From: Actinoallomurus iriomotensis
Lineage (GTDB): Bacteria > Actinomycetota > Actinomycetes > Streptosporangiales > Streptosporangiaceae
NCBI RefSeq assembly: GCF_030269445.1
Contig: NZ_BSTJ01000001.1
Span: 645,898 to 709,897, forward strand
DNA: 64,000 nucleotides
Direction of reading: 5' to 3'
Made by a program: the position numbers and the translations under genes. Positions 18,511 through 27,702 of this stretch are shown in pieces; positions within the stretch are counted from its first letter, which is position 1; the number at the start of each line of letters is the position of its first letter. The notes under the pieces are model-generated. The model was not told the DNA's origin, ran no database searches, and was given only the letters and a program-made list of their open reading frames with translations.

Positions 18511-18601
18511 TGCTCGCTCACCCTCCTCACTCGCTCCGCGGCCCGCCTCGTACCTCGACGACCCACTCCGCTCGCTCGGTCGGGTTCACTCGTGCTCACT
18601 G

Positions 18602-19651
18602 TCATCGCCCCCGCTTGCGTGGGCCGCGGCCGTCCTGGGCGCCCTCACGGGGCCGGCTCCGCATGTCGTGGCGGTTGTACGCGTCGACGATCTGGCCCAC
18701 CAGCTTGTGGCGGACCACGTCCTTACTCGTCAGGGTACGGAAGCTGATGTCGTCGATGCCGTCCAGGATCGCCTGCACGACCCGGAGCCCGCTGTCCTGC
18801 CCCGACGGCAGGTCGACCTGGGTGACGTCACCGGTCACCACGACCTTGGACCCGAACCCGAGCCGGGTCAGGAACATCTTCATCTGCTCCGGCGAGGTGT
18901 TCTGCGCCTCGTCGAGAATGATGAAGGAGTCATTAAGGGTCCTACCGCGCATATAGGCCAAAGGGGCCACTTCGATGGTGCCGGCGGCCATGAGGCGGGG
19001 GATCGAGTCCGGGTCGATCATGTCGTGCAGGGCGTCGTACAGCGGGCGCAGGTACGGGTCGATCTTCTCGTACAGCGTGCCGGGCAGGAAGCCCAGGCGC
19101 TCGCCCGCCTCGACGGCCGGGCGGGTCAGGATGATCCGGTTGACCTCCTTGGCCTGGAGGGCCTTCACGGCCTTGGCCATCGCGAGGTAGGTCTTGCCCG
19201 TGCCCGCCGGGCCGATCGCGAACACGATCGTGTGCTTGTCGATCGCGTCGACGTAGTGCTTCTGGTTGAGCGTCTTCGGCCGGATCGTGCGCCCGCGCGC
19301 GGAGAGGATGTCGAGGGTGAGCACCTCGGCGGGGCGTTCGTCGGTCTCGGCGCGGAGCATCGCCACGCTGCGTTCGATCGCGTCGGGAGTGATCGGCGTG
19401 CCGGTTTTCAGCAGGTCGAGCAGCTCTTCGAAGAGCTTGGCGACGAGCTCGGTCTCCTCGGCGGGGCCGGTGATCGTGATTTCGTTGCCCCGTACGTGGA
19501 CGTCGCTGGCGAACGTCTTCTCGACGACGTCGAGAAGCTCGTCGCGCGAGCCCAGCAGGGCGACCATCGAGAGGTCGTCCGGAATCACGATCTTGACTTG
19601 CGTGCGCGCGCTGTCCGGTGTGGCTTCAGCGGTGTGAGTTGAATCGGCCAT
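18602..19651 (-). CDS. phoH: PhoH-like ATPase
   Basis: A 349-residue cytoplasmic P-loop ATPase. An N-terminal KH-like part (VKIVIPDDLSMVALLGSRDE) precedes the PhoH core: AIGPAGTGKTYLAMAKAV (Walker A), IILTRPAVEAGERLGFLPG and FIILDEAQNTSPEQMKMFL (Walker B). The family is thought to act as an RNA-linked helicase or ATPase together with YbeY. ATG 19651 starts MADSTHTAEATPDS. The order phoH-ybeY-CNNM is widely conserved. Confidence 0.95.
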   Translation of the reverse strand: MADSTHTAEATPDSARTQVKIVIPDDLSMVALLGSRDELLDVVEKTFASDVHVRGNEITITGPAEETELVAKLFEELLDLLKTGTPITPDAIERSVAMLRAETDERPAEVLTLDILSARGRTIRPKTLNQKHYVDAIDKHTIVFAIGPAGTGKTYLAMAKAVKALQAKEVNRIILTRPAVEAGERLGFLPGTLYEKIDPYLRPLYDALHDMIDPDSIPRLMAAGTIEVAPLAYMRGRTLNDSFIILDEAQNTSPEQMKMFLTRLGFGSKVVVTGDVTQVDLPSGQDSGLRVVQAILDGIDDISFRTLTSKDVVRHKLVGQIVDAYNRHDMRSRPREGAQDGRGPRKRGR

Positions 19652-19769
19652 AGGCCCGGCCTTGCGGCCTTTTCGTCCCTGCCTTCCGATTGCGTTCGGT
19701 CCCCGGCTGCGTCGTTCTCATGGTACCGGCACGGGGCCAACCATTTTCGGGTCGCTCACCAGCGGGAAG

Positions 19770-20120
19770 TCACCCGGGCGGCCAGTTGAGGCCGCGTCCG
19801 CCGAGCACGTGGGCGTGCACGTGGAAGACGGTCTGGCCCGCTCCAGGGCCGGTGTTGAAGACCACGCGGTAGCCGGACTCGGCGACGCCCTCGGCCACCG
19901 CGACCTCGTGCGTCTCGCGTACGACGTCGGCGAGCAGGCCGGCGTCGGAGGAGGCGAGCTCGGCCGCGGTCGGGTGGTGCTCCTTGGGCACCACCAGCAC
20001 GTGCGTGGGCGCCTGCGGGTTGATGTCGCGGAATGCCAGGGTGCGGTCGGTGTCCCGGACCACGGTCGCCGGCACGTCACCGGACACGATCTTGCAGAAC
20101 AAGCAGTCCTGTTCTGTCAC
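19770..20120 (-). CDS. HIT-family nucleotide hydrolase
   Basis: A 116-residue histidine-triad protein hydrolysing adenosine phosphoramidates or related nucleotides. It begins EQDCLFCKIVSGDVPATVV and contains AFRDINPQAPTHVLVVPKEH, ending with the catalytic triad HVHAHVLGGRGLNWPPG. GTG 20120 follows GAGGAGGG with four-base spacing, which fixes the start over the longer open frame. It lies 118 bp upstream of phoH on the same strand. Confidence 0.93.
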   Translation of the reverse strand: MTEQDCLFCKIVSGDVPATVVRDTDRTLAFRDINPQAPTHVLVVPKEHHPTAAELASSDAGLLADVVRETHEVAVAEGVAESGYRVVFNTGPGAGQTVFHVHAHVLGGRGLNWPPG

Positions 20121-20464
20121 GTAACCCTCCTCACGCCCCACGGGTCTGCGCATGTTATCGCGGTCCACGGACAGGATCGCGTCGCCGGAGCCGCGCCCGG
20201 GCGACCCTCGCCGGGCGCCCGCCAGCCCGTACCGGACTCGTCTACGAATCGTTACGAGTACGGAGCGTCGCTATGGCCAAGAACCGCCTTCCTCTGGTTA
20301 GGGTTGCTGTCGCGAACCCCCGGCGCGCACGGGCCTCCAGCCCCACCAGATCGCCTTGATCCGTGCCCTCGGGCCGCGTTCGCGGGAACTTGCGGATCCG
20401 GTGTGTCATCCAACCAAGAAGGCACATGCCGGCACTGATGGGCGGGATAAAGGCGAGACGAGGT
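20121..20464. other. Divergent intergenic region between HIT gene and sigma factor gene
   Basis: No gene seen in these 344 bp. It should contain the HIT promoter on the left and the sigma-factor promoter on the right. A candidate ECF-type promoter at 20385-20407 is listed separately. A palindrome, CCTCACAGTGAGG, lies just inside the sigma gene. Confidence 0.4.
20385..20407 (+). promoter_or_regulatory. Candidate ECF-type promoter for the sigma factor operon
   Basis: GGAAC (20385-20389) is separated by 15 bp from GTC (20405-20407), close to the GGAAC-N(15-17)-GTC pattern of many ECF sigma promoters. It lies 58 bp upstream of ATG 20465, which would fit autoregulation. The spacing is at the short end, so this is tentative. 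Confidence 0.3.
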
Positions 20465-21049
20465 ATGCCTCTTCGTAAACCTCACAGTGAGGGTGCGCGT
20501 CAAACTGATGTGACCGAAACCCTCGTAGCCAGGAGCACGGCGGGAGCCGTGGCGGTCGCCTGGGACGCTGACCAGGCGGTCACCGCTCTCTACAGTGCCC
20601 ACTACCGCTCGCTGGTGCGCCTCGCGACACTGCTCGTACGCGACGTCGCGACGGCGGAAGAGGTGGTTCAGGACGCGTTCGTGGCCATGCACGGCGCATG
20701 GCGGCGGTTGCGCGAGCCCGACAAGGCTCTGTCGTATCTGCGGCAGTCCGTGGTCAACCGGTCACGGTCAGTGTTGCGGCACCGTGCCGTCGTGGAGAAG
20801 TACGCTCCCAAGGGGCTTCCCGACGCGCCGAGCGCGGAGAACGGGGCGATCGTGGAGCTCGAGCGCTCCGCGGTCGTGAAAGCACTCGGCGCGCTGCCGA
20901 ATCGGCAGCGCGAAGCACTGGTGCTCCGTTACTACGGAGATCTGTCCGAGGCGGAGATCGCCCAGACCATGGGCATCAGCCGGGGGGCCGTCAAGAGCCA
21001 CACCGCGCGCGGTATGGCCGCGCTACGCAGCGTCCTGGAGCAGCAGTAA
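20465..21049 (+). CDS. SigE-family RNA polymerase sigma factor
   Basis: A sigma-70 factor of about 194 residues with regions 2 and 4 only. Region 2: LYSAHYRSLVRLATLLVRDV, then AEEVVQDAFVAMHGAWRRL. Region 4: GALPNRQREALVLRYYGDLS, then EAEIAQTMGISRGAVKSHTA. It belongs to the SigE-like group abundant in actinomycetes. ATG 20465 was chosen, but GTG 20511 (VTETLVARS) is also plausible and the N-terminus is uncertain. The stop TAA overlaps the ATG of the next gene (TAATG), so sigma factor and membrane partner are coupled. Confidence 0.88.
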   Translation: MPLRKPHSEGARQTDVTETLVARSTAGAVAVAWDADQAVTALYSAHYRSLVRLATLLVRDVATAEEVVQDAFVAMHGAWRRLREPDKALSYLRQSVVNRSRSVLRHRAVVEKYAPKGLPDAPSAENGAIVELERSAVVKALGALPNRQREALVLRYYGDLSEAEIAQTMGISRGAVKSHTARGMAALRSVLEQQ

Positions 21050-21711
21050 TGACCCAACCCTTCGACGACGAGCACGGCGACCGTCTTCGCCGTGCCCTGC
21101 ACGCGGAAGCGGAAGCGGTCACGCCCTCTGCGGAGGGGCTGGAGCGCATTCGCGCCAAGATCAACCAGCGGCACGAGCGGCGTTTCGTCGTCTTCTCGTT
21201 CGCCTCTCCCTGGTTGCGCCCGCTGGCGGCCGTCGCCGCCGCCGTCGCCGTGTGCGTCGTCGCACTATCCGTCACACCCGGTCTGGCCAACTTCGTCCAG
21301 ACCGGCCACTTCAGCCCGGATTCCGGCAACGACAAGGGGAACTCCGCGGCCACCGGCGGCCACTCGCAGGGGCAGGAGCCTCCCGGAGGTCTCCCGACCC
21401 CTTATCCGAGCTCCTCTCCCAGCCCGTCGTCGATCCACCCGTCCAACTCCGGCAAGCACGTGGTCAACGGCACGTGCCCGCCCGGCGAGACCACGGTCAC
21501 GCCCACGGCCACGCCGACGGCCGGCGGCTCCGCCGGCACGGGCCCGTCCACGCGCGTCACGTGCCAGGCGCCCCCCGGCGGCGGCGACACGACGCCGCCG
21601 AGCACGGGCGGCACGACCCCGCCGGCGGAGTCGTCCCCGCCGAGCGCCCCGTCGAGCGACCAGCCGACGTCGGACTCGGCGCCCACGACGGCCCCGAACC
21701 AGTCGCCCTGA
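21049..21711 (+). CDS. Single-pass membrane protein, probable sigma-factor partner
   Basis: A 220-residue protein. A cytoplasmic N-terminal helix region (about 1-50: DRLRRALHAEAEAVTPSAEG) precedes one membrane helix (LRPLAAVAAAVAVCVVALSV). A long extracytoplasmic tail, rich in Pro, Ser, Thr and Gly, has Cys residues near 145 and 170. Position, coupling to the sigma gene and topology suggest an anti-sigma-like or signal-sensing role, but no ZAS HxxxCxxC motif is present. It ends before a strong bidirectional terminator. Confidence 0.7.
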   Translation: MTQPFDDEHGDRLRRALHAEAEAVTPSAEGLERIRAKINQRHERRFVVFSFASPWLRPLAAVAAAVAVCVVALSVTPGLANFVQTGHFSPDSGNDKGNSAATGGHSQGQEPPGGLPTPYPSSSPSPSSIHPSNSGKHVVNGTCPPGETTVTPTATPTAGGSAGTGPSTRVTCQAPPGGGDTTPPSTGGTTPPAESSPPSAPSSDQPTSDSAPTTAPNQSP

Positions 21712-21718
21712 CGCACCG

Positions 21719-21759
21719 GCGGTCCCGGGACGGCATCCGCGATGCCGCCCCGGGACCGC
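21719..21759. terminator. Bidirectional terminator between sigma operon and rsmE
   Basis: Arms of 19 nt (21719-21737 and 21741-21759, with one A/C mismatch) around the loop CGC form a strong hairpin between convergent genes, 7 bp after one stop and 13 bp from the other. No U-tract; high-GC style. Confidence 0.65.
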
Positions 21760-21772
21760 GGGCGTCCAGCGG

Positions 21773-22504
21773 CTACCAGCGGCCCGTACGGCTCAGCAGC
21801 ACCGAGGCGGCGGCCACGCCCGCCGTGGACGTGCGCAGCACCGTCGGGCCGAGCAGGGTCGGCACGCCGCCGGCCGCCGCGAACGCCGCGACCTCCTCGT
21901 CGGTCAGGCCGCCCTCCGGGCCGACGACCACGACGAGGTCCCCGGAGTCCGGCACCGGCAGGCCGCTCAGCGGGCGTTCGGCCTCCTCGTGCAGCACCAC
22001 CGCAAGCGGCGCGTCCGCGATCCGCGACACCGCGTCGGCGGTGGTGGCCAGGTCGGTGACCTCCGGCAGCCAGGCGCGGCGGGCCTGCTTGGCGGCCTCC
22101 CGCGCGGTGCCGCGCCAGCGCGCGAGGGCCTTGGCCCGGCGCTCGGGACGCCACTGGGTCACGCAGCGCGCCGCCGCCCAGGGGACGATCACGTCCACGC
22201 CGACCTCGGTCATCGTCTCGACCGCCAGCTCGCCCCGGTCGCCCTTCGGCAGGGCCTGGATCACCACGATCCGGGGGTCCGGGCGGGGCACGTGACGGCG
22301 TGTGCGGGCCTCCAGGTGAAGGCGGTCGCGTTCGGCCGAGGTGACGACGCACTCGACGAGCCGGCCCTCTCCGTCGCCGAGGTCGACCCGCTCCCCCGGC
22401 CGCAGCCGGCGTACGGCCGCGGCGTGACGTCCCTCGGGCCCCTCGAGGACGATCCGGTCGGACTCGAGACGGGAGGGATCGCTGAGGAAGAGGGGTGGGC
22501 TCAT
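21773..22504 (-). CDS. rsmE: 16S rRNA (uracil-1498-N3)-methyltransferase
   Basis: A 243-residue SPOUT-class methyltransferase that methylates U1498 of 16S rRNA. It shows a PUA-like N-terminal part (LFLSDPSRLESDRIVLEGPE, then RLRPGERVDLGDGEGRLVEC) and the knot domain with VVVVGPEGGLTDEEVAAFAA and PTVLRTSTAGVAAASVLL, the SAM-binding signatures. ATG 22504 gives the family start. It normally follows dnaJ directly; here an unrelated plus-strand gene (22730-23749) lies between them. Confidence 0.95.
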   Translation of the reverse strand: MSPPLFLSDPSRLESDRIVLEGPEGRHAAAVRRLRPGERVDLGDGEGRLVECVVTSAERDRLHLEARTRRHVPRPDPRIVVIQALPKGDRGELAVETMTEVGVDVIVPWAAARCVTQWRPERRAKALARWRGTAREAAKQARRAWLPEVTDLATTADAVSRIADAPLAVVLHEEAERPLSGLPVPDSGDLVVVVGPEGGLTDEEVAAFAAAGGVPTLLGPTVLRTSTAGVAAASVLLSRTGRW

Positions 22505-22574
22505 GGCCCCGATCGTAGGCGTGAGCGGGATCGGGAGCACCCGCGGCCTTGATCGTGTCGAGGACCGGAACGGT

Positions 22575-22618
22575 CTCGTTGCGGCCTGCCCGGCGCGCGC
22601 CGGGCGGGCCGCAACGAG
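22575..22618. repeat. 44-bp near-perfect palindrome in the rsmE upstream gap
   Basis: Arms of 22 nt (22575-22596 and 22597-22618; they start CTCGTTGCGGCC) meet without a spacer and differ at one position that can pair G-U in RNA. It lies between divergent rsmE and DUF6924 genes, about 70 bp from the first and 110 bp from the second. It could be a leftover terminator, an operator, or a small mobile palindrome. Confidence 0.5.
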
Positions 22619-22729
22619 GCAACGGCTCTGAGGGCGGGACCTCGGCGGGCAGCAGGGCGGAGCGACTTTGTCAGCCGGGACCGATAGAAACGGATGGCCT
22701 GTCCGCCACCAACCGCGAGGTACCCGCTG

Positions 22730-23749
22730 ATGCGTCCCGCCCTGCCCCTGCCCCCGGCCGATGAGGGCACCCGAGTGCCCGGCATGCTGCTGATCCGCAC
22801 CGACCATGACGACGACGCCTGGCGCGACGTGCTCCACCGCATGGGCGAACTGCCCGGCCTGGTCACCCCGCGCCCGGGCGACGGTGGTCTCGCTCCCACG
22901 GAGGAGGAGATCATTCCCCGGCGTCTGGTGGTGGTGGACGATCCCGCCTGGCGGGGCGCCGCTCCCGAGGAGGTGCGCGAGGCCCTGGGCGGGGACGGGG
23001 CGTGGGTCCCCGACCTGGTCCTGATGGCCACCGAACGGACCGCGGCCACTCCGCACCTGCGCCCTTTGCGGGCGTTCCGCGGTGACGGTGACGGAGACGT
23101 GGTCCTCTTCCGGATCACGCCCCTCCAGGCCGCCCTGGCCTACCTGGTACTGCACCTCGACTTGGACATCACCTTCGAGTACTTCGAGGAGTGGTCGCCC
23201 ATCGCCGCCGAGTGGGAGCCCGAGGAGGGCGAGGACCTTGATGAGTGGGAGGCGGGCCTGCCCGACCCCGTGGGCGCCTACCTGGAGAGGCTGGACCCCG
23301 TCCCGCGCTACACGCGTCCGGCCCAGGCGCTGCCCCTGCTCACCCAGGGAGATACAGACCTGATCGTTCGCACCGACTTCAGCGACGACGCCGCCTGGGA
23401 AACGCTCCTCGAGACGGTGTACCGACCGGGTGGCGGGGGCCCCATCGACGATTTCGGGGACTACATCGACGTGGTGGACGACCCGGTGTTCGAGGGCGCC
23501 GCTCCGGAGCAGGTGATGGCGGTGCTGCGCGAATGGGGTGAGGTCTTGTTGATCGCGGACGGGGACACCATGCGCGACCCCGGCCACCGGGTCCTGGCCG
23601 TGCCCCTGGAGGGCCGCATCGGGTGCGCCTTCCGGCTGGATCCCGACCAGGTCGGGAGCATGGTGGCCAACCTGTCGATCGGCAACCAGGACATCGAGGA
23701 CTACATGGACGACGAGACCCTGAAGGCCGTCGAAGGGCGGACTTGGTGA
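22730..23749 (+). CDS. DUF6924-type protein with two copies of the domain
   Basis: A 339-residue acidic protein made of two related halves. The first has MLLIRTDHDDDAWRDVLHRM then VVVDDPAWRGAAPEEVREAL. The second has LIVRTDFSDDAAWETLLETV then VVDDPVFEGAAPEQVMAVLR. The repeated pattern (hydrophobic-RTD-DDxAW, later a DDP-GxxPEE helix) matches actinobacterial DUF6924 proteins of unknown function. ATG 22730 follows GCGAGG. It is flanked by hairpins (22575-22618 and 23793-23824) and interrupts the usual dnaJ-rsmE linkage, so it is probably an insertion. Confidence 0.75.
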   Translation: MRPALPLPPADEGTRVPGMLLIRTDHDDDAWRDVLHRMGELPGLVTPRPGDGGLAPTEEEIIPRRLVVVDDPAWRGAAPEEVREALGGDGAWVPDLVLMATERTAATPHLRPLRAFRGDGDGDVVLFRITPLQAALAYLVLHLDLDITFEYFEEWSPIAAEWEPEEGEDLDEWEAGLPDPVGAYLERLDPVPRYTRPAQALPLLTQGDTDLIVRTDFSDDAAWETLLETVYRPGGGGPIDDFGDYIDVVDDPVFEGAAPEQVMAVLREWGEVLLIADGDTMRDPGHRVLAVPLEGRIGCAFRLDPDQVGSMVANLSIGNQDIEDYMDDETLKAVEGRTW

Positions 23750-23792
23750 TCAGTCCGCGAGCGGCGATGGGCTGACTCGCCGAACGTCCCCA

Positions 23793-23824
23793 GGCCCCGG
23801 CTCCCTCGCGAGGGAGCCGGGGCC
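23793..23824. terminator. Hairpin terminator between DUF6924 gene and dnaJ
   Basis: A perfect 32-bp palindrome, 16-bp arms (GGCCCCGGCTCCCTCG then its complement), 13 bp from the dnaJ stop and 43 bp from the convergent gene stop. Probably ends both transcripts; no U-tract. Confidence 0.6.
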
Positions 23825-23837
23825 GGGGTCGTAGGTC

Positions 23838-24968
23838 TCAGCGGCCGTTGAAGGCGTCGCGCAGGCGGGAGAAGAAGCCCTGCTGGCCCGGTGAGAACTT
23901 GCCGGGGGGCCGCTCCTCGCCGCGCAGCACGGCCAGGCGGCGCAGGAGCTCCTCCTGCTCCTCGTCGAGCTTGGTGGGCGTCTCGATGTTCACGTGGATC
24001 ATCAGGTCGCCGCGGCCGTTCTCGTTGAGGTGCTTGACGCCCCGCCCGTACATCGGGATCTGCTGGCCGGACTGGGTGCCGGGCCGGATGTCGATCTCCT
24101 CCGGTCCGTCGAGGGTCTCCACGGTCAGCGACGTGCCGAGCGCGGCGGCGGTCATCGGCACCTGGACGGTGCAGTGCAGGTCGTCGCCCTGCCGCTCGTA
24201 GATCGCGTGCGGCCGCTCGACGATCTCCAGGAACAGGTCGCCGGCCGGGCCGCCGCCCGGGCCGACCTCGCCTTCGCCGGCGAGCTGGATGTGCGTGCCG
24301 TTCTCCACGCCGGCCGGGATGCGGACCTTGATCGTGCGGCGGGTGCGGACCCGGCCGTCGCCGGAGCACTCGGGGCACGGGGTGCGGATCACGCTGCCGT
24401 AGCCGCCGCACTGCGGGCAGGCGCGGGAGGTCATGACCTGGCCGAGGAAGGACCGGGTGACCTGCTGCACCTCGCCACGGCCGTGGCACATGTCGCAGCT
24501 CTCCGGCTGGGTGCCGGGAGCGGTGCCGGCGCCGGTGCAGTTGGTGCAGACGATCGCGGTGTCGACGGTCAGCTCGCGCGTGGTGCCGAACGCGGTCTCG
24601 GACAGGTCGAGCTCGACGCGGATCGTGCCGTTGCGGCCGCGGCGCGCCCGGCTGCGCGGGCCGCGCTGGGCCTGCGTGCCGAAGAAGGCGTCCATGATGT
24701 CGCTGAACGGGAAGCCCGCCCCGAATCCGCCGCCCGCGGCGCCGCCGCCGGGTGCGAAGGGGTCAGCGCCCATGTCGTACATCTCACGCTTTTTGGGGTC
24801 GGAGAGCACCTCGTACGCCTGGGTGATCTCCTTGAACCGATCCTGGGTCTCGGGATCGGGATTGACGTCCGGGTGCAGCTCGCGCGCGAGCCTGCGATAG
24901 GCCTTCTTGATCTCGTCCGCACCCGCGTCGCGGCGTACTCCGAGGGTCGCGTAGTAGTCGTTCGCCAC
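23838..24968 (-). CDS. dnaJ: Chaperone DnaJ
   Basis: A 376-residue Hsp40 co-chaperone that stimulates DnaK. The J-domain starts [20 protein letters not shown] and has [12 protein letters not shown] Gly/Phe-rich linker follows. Four zinc-finger repeats CxxCxGxG ([32 protein letters not shown]) precede the C-terminal substrate-binding domain. GTG 24968 directly abuts the hrcA stop, so the two are one operon. This is the hrcA-linked DnaJ copy typical of actinobacteria. Confidence 0.97.
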   Translation of the reverse strand: MANDYYATLGVRRDAGADEIKKAYRRLARELHPDVNPDPETQDRFKEITQAYEVLSDPKKREMYDMGADPFAPGGGAAGGGFGAGFPFSDIMDAFFGTQAQRGPRSRARRGRNGTIRVELDLSETAFGTTRELTVDTAIVCTNCTGAGTAPGTQPESCDMCHGRGEVQQVTRSFLGQVMTSRACPQCGGYGSVIRTPCPECSGDGRVRTRRTIKVRIPAGVENGTHIQLAGEGEVGPGGGPAGDLFLEIVERPHAIYERQGDDLHCTVQVPMTAAALGTSLTVETLDGPEEIDIRPGTQSGQQIPMYGRGVKHLNENGRGDLMIHVNIETPTKLDEEQEELLRRLAVLRGEERPPGKFSPGQQGFFSRLRDAFNGR

Positions 24969-25982
24969 TTATGACCCCGCCAGAATCTGACCGACGTACC
25001 GTGCCACTGCGCGTACCGCTCCCATCGTGCCGGGGTAGTCCATCCGCGTCGGACCGAGCACGCCGAGCCGCGCCACGGCCTGGTCGCCGGCGCCGTATCC
25101 GCTGGCGACCACCGAGGTCGTGAACAGGCTCTCGTGGGGGTTCTCGGTGCCGATCCGTACGGTGAGGCCGGCGGGATCCCCCATCTCGCCGAGCAGCCGC
25201 ATCAGGACGACCTGTTCTTCCAAGGCCTCCAGCACCTCGCGGAGGCTCTGGGACAAGTCGGCGCGGGCGAGGTTCGCCGCGCCGGCGATGACGATCTTTT
25301 CTTCGTGTTTCTCGACCAGCGTCTCGAGCAGCACCGACAGGACGGTCGCGGCGAGCGGCCGATCGTCGGGCGGCAGCCGGTCGGGCACCTCGGCGACGAC
25401 GCCGGGCACGTCGTTCAGCCAGCAACCGTCGAGGTGGGCGTTGAGGAGCGCGCGCAGATGCGCGATGGACTCCTCCGTGACGCTCTCGGGTATCTCGATG
25501 GTGCGCTGCTCGACCCGGCCGGTGTTGGTGATGATGACCAGCAGCAGCCGCTCCGGGCCGATCGGCACCAGCTCGACGTGGCGTACCGCCGAGCGCGTGA
25601 GCGAGGGGTACTGGACGACGGCGACCTGCCGGGTCAGCTGCGCCAGCAGCCGCACGGTGCGGGTCACGACGTCGTCGAGGTCGTAGGCGTTCGCGAGGAA
25701 CGTCTCGATGGCGCGCCGCTCCGCCGCGGACAGCGGCTTGATCGTCGACAGCCGGTCGACGAAGAGCCGGTATCCCTTGTCGGTGGGCACCCGGCCCGCG
25801 CTGGTGTGCGGCTGGGCGATGTAGCCCTGCTCCTCGAGCAGGGCCATGTCGTTACGGATCGTGGCCGGGGACACGCCGAGATTGTGGCGATCGGCCAGCG
25901 CCTTCGAGCCCACGGGTTCGTTGGTGGAGACGTAGTCCTCAACGATGGCACGGAGCACCGCCAGCTTGCGATCGTCGAGCAC
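24969..25982 (-). CDS. hrcA: Heat-inducible transcription repressor HrcA
   Basis: A 337-residue repressor of heat-shock genes. The N-terminal winged helix begins [20 protein letters not shown] and contains [19 protein letters not shown] and [18 protein letters not shown]. The remainder is the dimerisation and inserted GAF-like domain. GTG 25982 is preceded by GGGAGGTGA. A CIRCE operator lies 23 bp upstream, so HrcA represses its own hrcA-dnaJ operon. The stop is immediately followed by the dnaJ GTG. Confidence 0.97.
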   Translation of the reverse strand: MLDDRKLAVLRAIVEDYVSTNEPVGSKALADRHNLGVSPATIRNDMALLEEQGYIAQPHTSAGRVPTDKGYRLFVDRLSTIKPLSAAERRAIETFLANAYDLDDVVTRTVRLLAQLTRQVAVVQYPSLTRSAVRHVELVPIGPERLLLVIITNTGRVEQRTIEIPESVTEESIAHLRALLNAHLDGCWLNDVPGVVAEVPDRLPPDDRPLAATVLSVLLETLVEKHEEKIVIAGAANLARADLSQSLREVLEALEEQVVLMRLLGEMGDPAGLTVRIGTENPHESLFTTSVVASGYGAGDQAVARLGVLGPTRMDYPGTMGAVRAVARYVGQILAGS

Positions 25983-26004
25983 GCACTCACCTCCCACGGT
26001 CGGC

Positions 26005-26031
26005 TTGGCACTCAACGTTCTTGAGTGCCAA
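26005..26031 (-). promoter_or_regulatory. CIRCE operator
   Basis: TTGGCACTC - 9 bp - GAGTGCCAA: perfect 9-bp inverted arms matching the CIRCE consensus (TTAGCACTC-N9-GAGTGCTAA) with one symmetrical substitution per arm. It is the binding site of HrcA, 23 bp upstream of the hrcA start. Confidence 0.93.
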
Positions 26032-26239
26032 GTGTACGGCGATCGGCGACCGTCGCGGTGGGTCGGCGGTGATGAACGACGGCGCGCACGGATCGCTGCG
26101 GGGACCGCCACGCAGTGGCGCAACGTCGTTCGCCGCACCGGTATTCCGCCGTCCGCGATCTACGCCGGCGCGCAAGCGTACCGGTTCGCGGGCGTGTTGG
26201 TCCCGGCTCGGCCGGGTTGGTCCCGGTACGTTGCGGCCC

Positions 26240-27064
26240 GTGCGGAGCAAGGACTACGGCGATGACGTTCTCGCGGGCGACTGGCGGCGTCCGCGCAAGG
26301 GCCAGATCCCCGAGATCGCGGCCGAACCCGGCCTGGTGGCCGAAGATCCCTCCAGCGGCTTCTGCGGCGCGGTCGTGGCCTGCGCGAAGGACGCGGTGAC
26401 GCTGGAGGACCGATTCGGCAAGCGGCGGGTGTTCCCGCTCACCAAGGCCGGGTTCCTGATCGACGGCAGGCCGGTGACACTCGTCCGCCCCACGGCCGCG
26501 CCGGGCCGTGCGCTGTCGGCCTCCGGCTCCATCGCGGTACGGGACCTGCGGGCCCGGGTGGCGCGGGAGAGCCGCATCTACGTCGAGGGCAAGCACGACG
26601 CCGAGCTGGTGGAGAAGATCTGGGGGCACGACCTGCGCGTCGAGGGCGTGGTCGTGGAGTTCCTCGAGGGCGTCGACCACCTGCCGGAGATCGTCGAGGA
26701 GTTCGGCCCCGAGCCGGGCCGCCGCCTGGGCGTGCTGGTGGACCACCTGGTCGCGGGCTCGAAGGAGTCCCGGATCGCCGAGCGGGTCCAGTCGCCGTAC
26801 GTGCTGGTCACCGGGCATCCGTTCATCGACATCTGGCAGGCGGTCAAGCCGGCCGTGCTCGGCATCCGTGCCTGGCCGGACGTCCCGCGCGGCATCCCCT
26901 GGAAGGAGGGGGTGATCGCGGCGCTCGGCTGGAAGGGCGAGCCGGGCGAGGTCTGGCAGACTATCCTCGGCCGGGTGCGCGCCTACCGGGACCTGGAGCC
27001 GGCACTCCTCGGCCGGGTCGAGGAACTGATCGACTTCGTCACCGATCCCCCGGCGGACGGCTGA
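26240..27064 (+). CDS. DUF3097 family protein
   Basis: A 274-residue protein of a family restricted largely to actinobacteria. It starts VRSKDYGDDVLAGDWRRPRK (GTG 26240) and contains ESRIYVEGKHDAELVEKIWG (resembling Toprim-like acidic stretches), LGVLVDHLVAGSKESRIAER and VTGHPFIDIWQAVKPAVLGI. The EGKHD and DHLVAGSKE signatures suggest a Toprim-like nucleotide/metal-binding fold, an inference. Two TTGGTCCCGG direct repeats precede the gene. It is divergent from hrcA across about 250 bp. Role unknown. Confidence 0.85.
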   Translation: MRSKDYGDDVLAGDWRRPRKGQIPEIAAEPGLVAEDPSSGFCGAVVACAKDAVTLEDRFGKRRVFPLTKAGFLIDGRPVTLVRPTAAPGRALSASGSIAVRDLRARVARESRIYVEGKHDAELVEKIWGHDLRVEGVVVEFLEGVDHLPEIVEEFGPEPGRRLGVLVDHLVAGSKESRIAERVQSPYVLVTGHPFIDIWQAVKPAVLGIRAWPDVPRGIPWKEGVIAALGWKGEPGEVWQTILGRVRAYRDLEPALLGRVEELIDFVTDPPADG

Positions 27065-27159
27065 CCGCGCAACCGTCCGCGCCGCGCCCGCGTCTCATAA
27101 ACTGCGACACCGCATCAGGGGACATGTCAGGACCTGTCCCGCCGGAGGGGGCGCACGCG

Positions 27160-27693
27160 ATGACCTACGGCCAGCACCACGGCGGGCCGCCGTACGGAGG
27201 ACAGCCGTACGGGCAGCCACCGTACGGGGGGCAGCCGCAGTACGGGCCGCAGCAGTACCCGCGGCCGGGGTACGCCCTTCCCGGGCATCCGGCGCCGCCC
27301 CACGACCCCTACGCCGCGCCGGAGAAACGTCGCCGCCCGGAGACGCCGACCGGCGGCCCGGTGGACGACGAGGACGAGCGCTGGGCGGTACCCGCCTACG
27401 TCGGGATGTTCGTGTCCGGCTTCGTCGCCCCCGCGATCGTCCTCGCCGCGAAGGGACGCACGTCGCACTTCGCGCGTTTCCACGCCATGCAGGCGCTCAA
27501 CCTGTTCGTGGCGATGTTCGTCTGCACGTCTCTCTCGCTGCTGCTGGCCTACTTCAAGGGCCCCGACTGGCTGCTGCTCGTGCTGCTCGCGCTGGCGGCC
27601 GACTGCTTCTTCACGACCAGGGCGGCGATCGGCGCGAACCGCTGCGAGTGGTACCGCCTGCCCGCGCTCGTCGCCTGGCGGATCTTCCGGTGA
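27160..27693 (+). CDS. DUF4870 membrane protein with Tyr/Gly/Pro-rich N-terminus
   Basis: A 177-residue protein. Residues 1-75 are disordered (GGPPYGGQPYGQPPYGGQP). The membrane part (about 85-177) has three hydrophobic helices with the family pattern AVPAYVGMFVSGFVAPAIVL, HFARFHAMQALNLFVAMFV and LVAWRIFR at the end. ATG 27160 follows GGAGGGG. It lies 9 bp before a paralogue (27703-28233), so the two form a tandem pair. The function of DUF4870 proteins is unknown. Confidence 0.8.
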   Translation: MTYGQHHGGPPYGGQPYGQPPYGGQPQYGPQQYPRPGYALPGHPAPPHDPYAAPEKRRRPETPTGGPVDDEDERWAVPAYVGMFVSGFVAPAIVLAAKGRTSHFARFHAMQALNLFVAMFVCTSLSLLLAYFKGPDWLLLVLLALAADCFFTTRAAIGANRCEWYRLPALVAWRIFR

Positions 27694-27702
27694 GGAGTCT
27701 CC

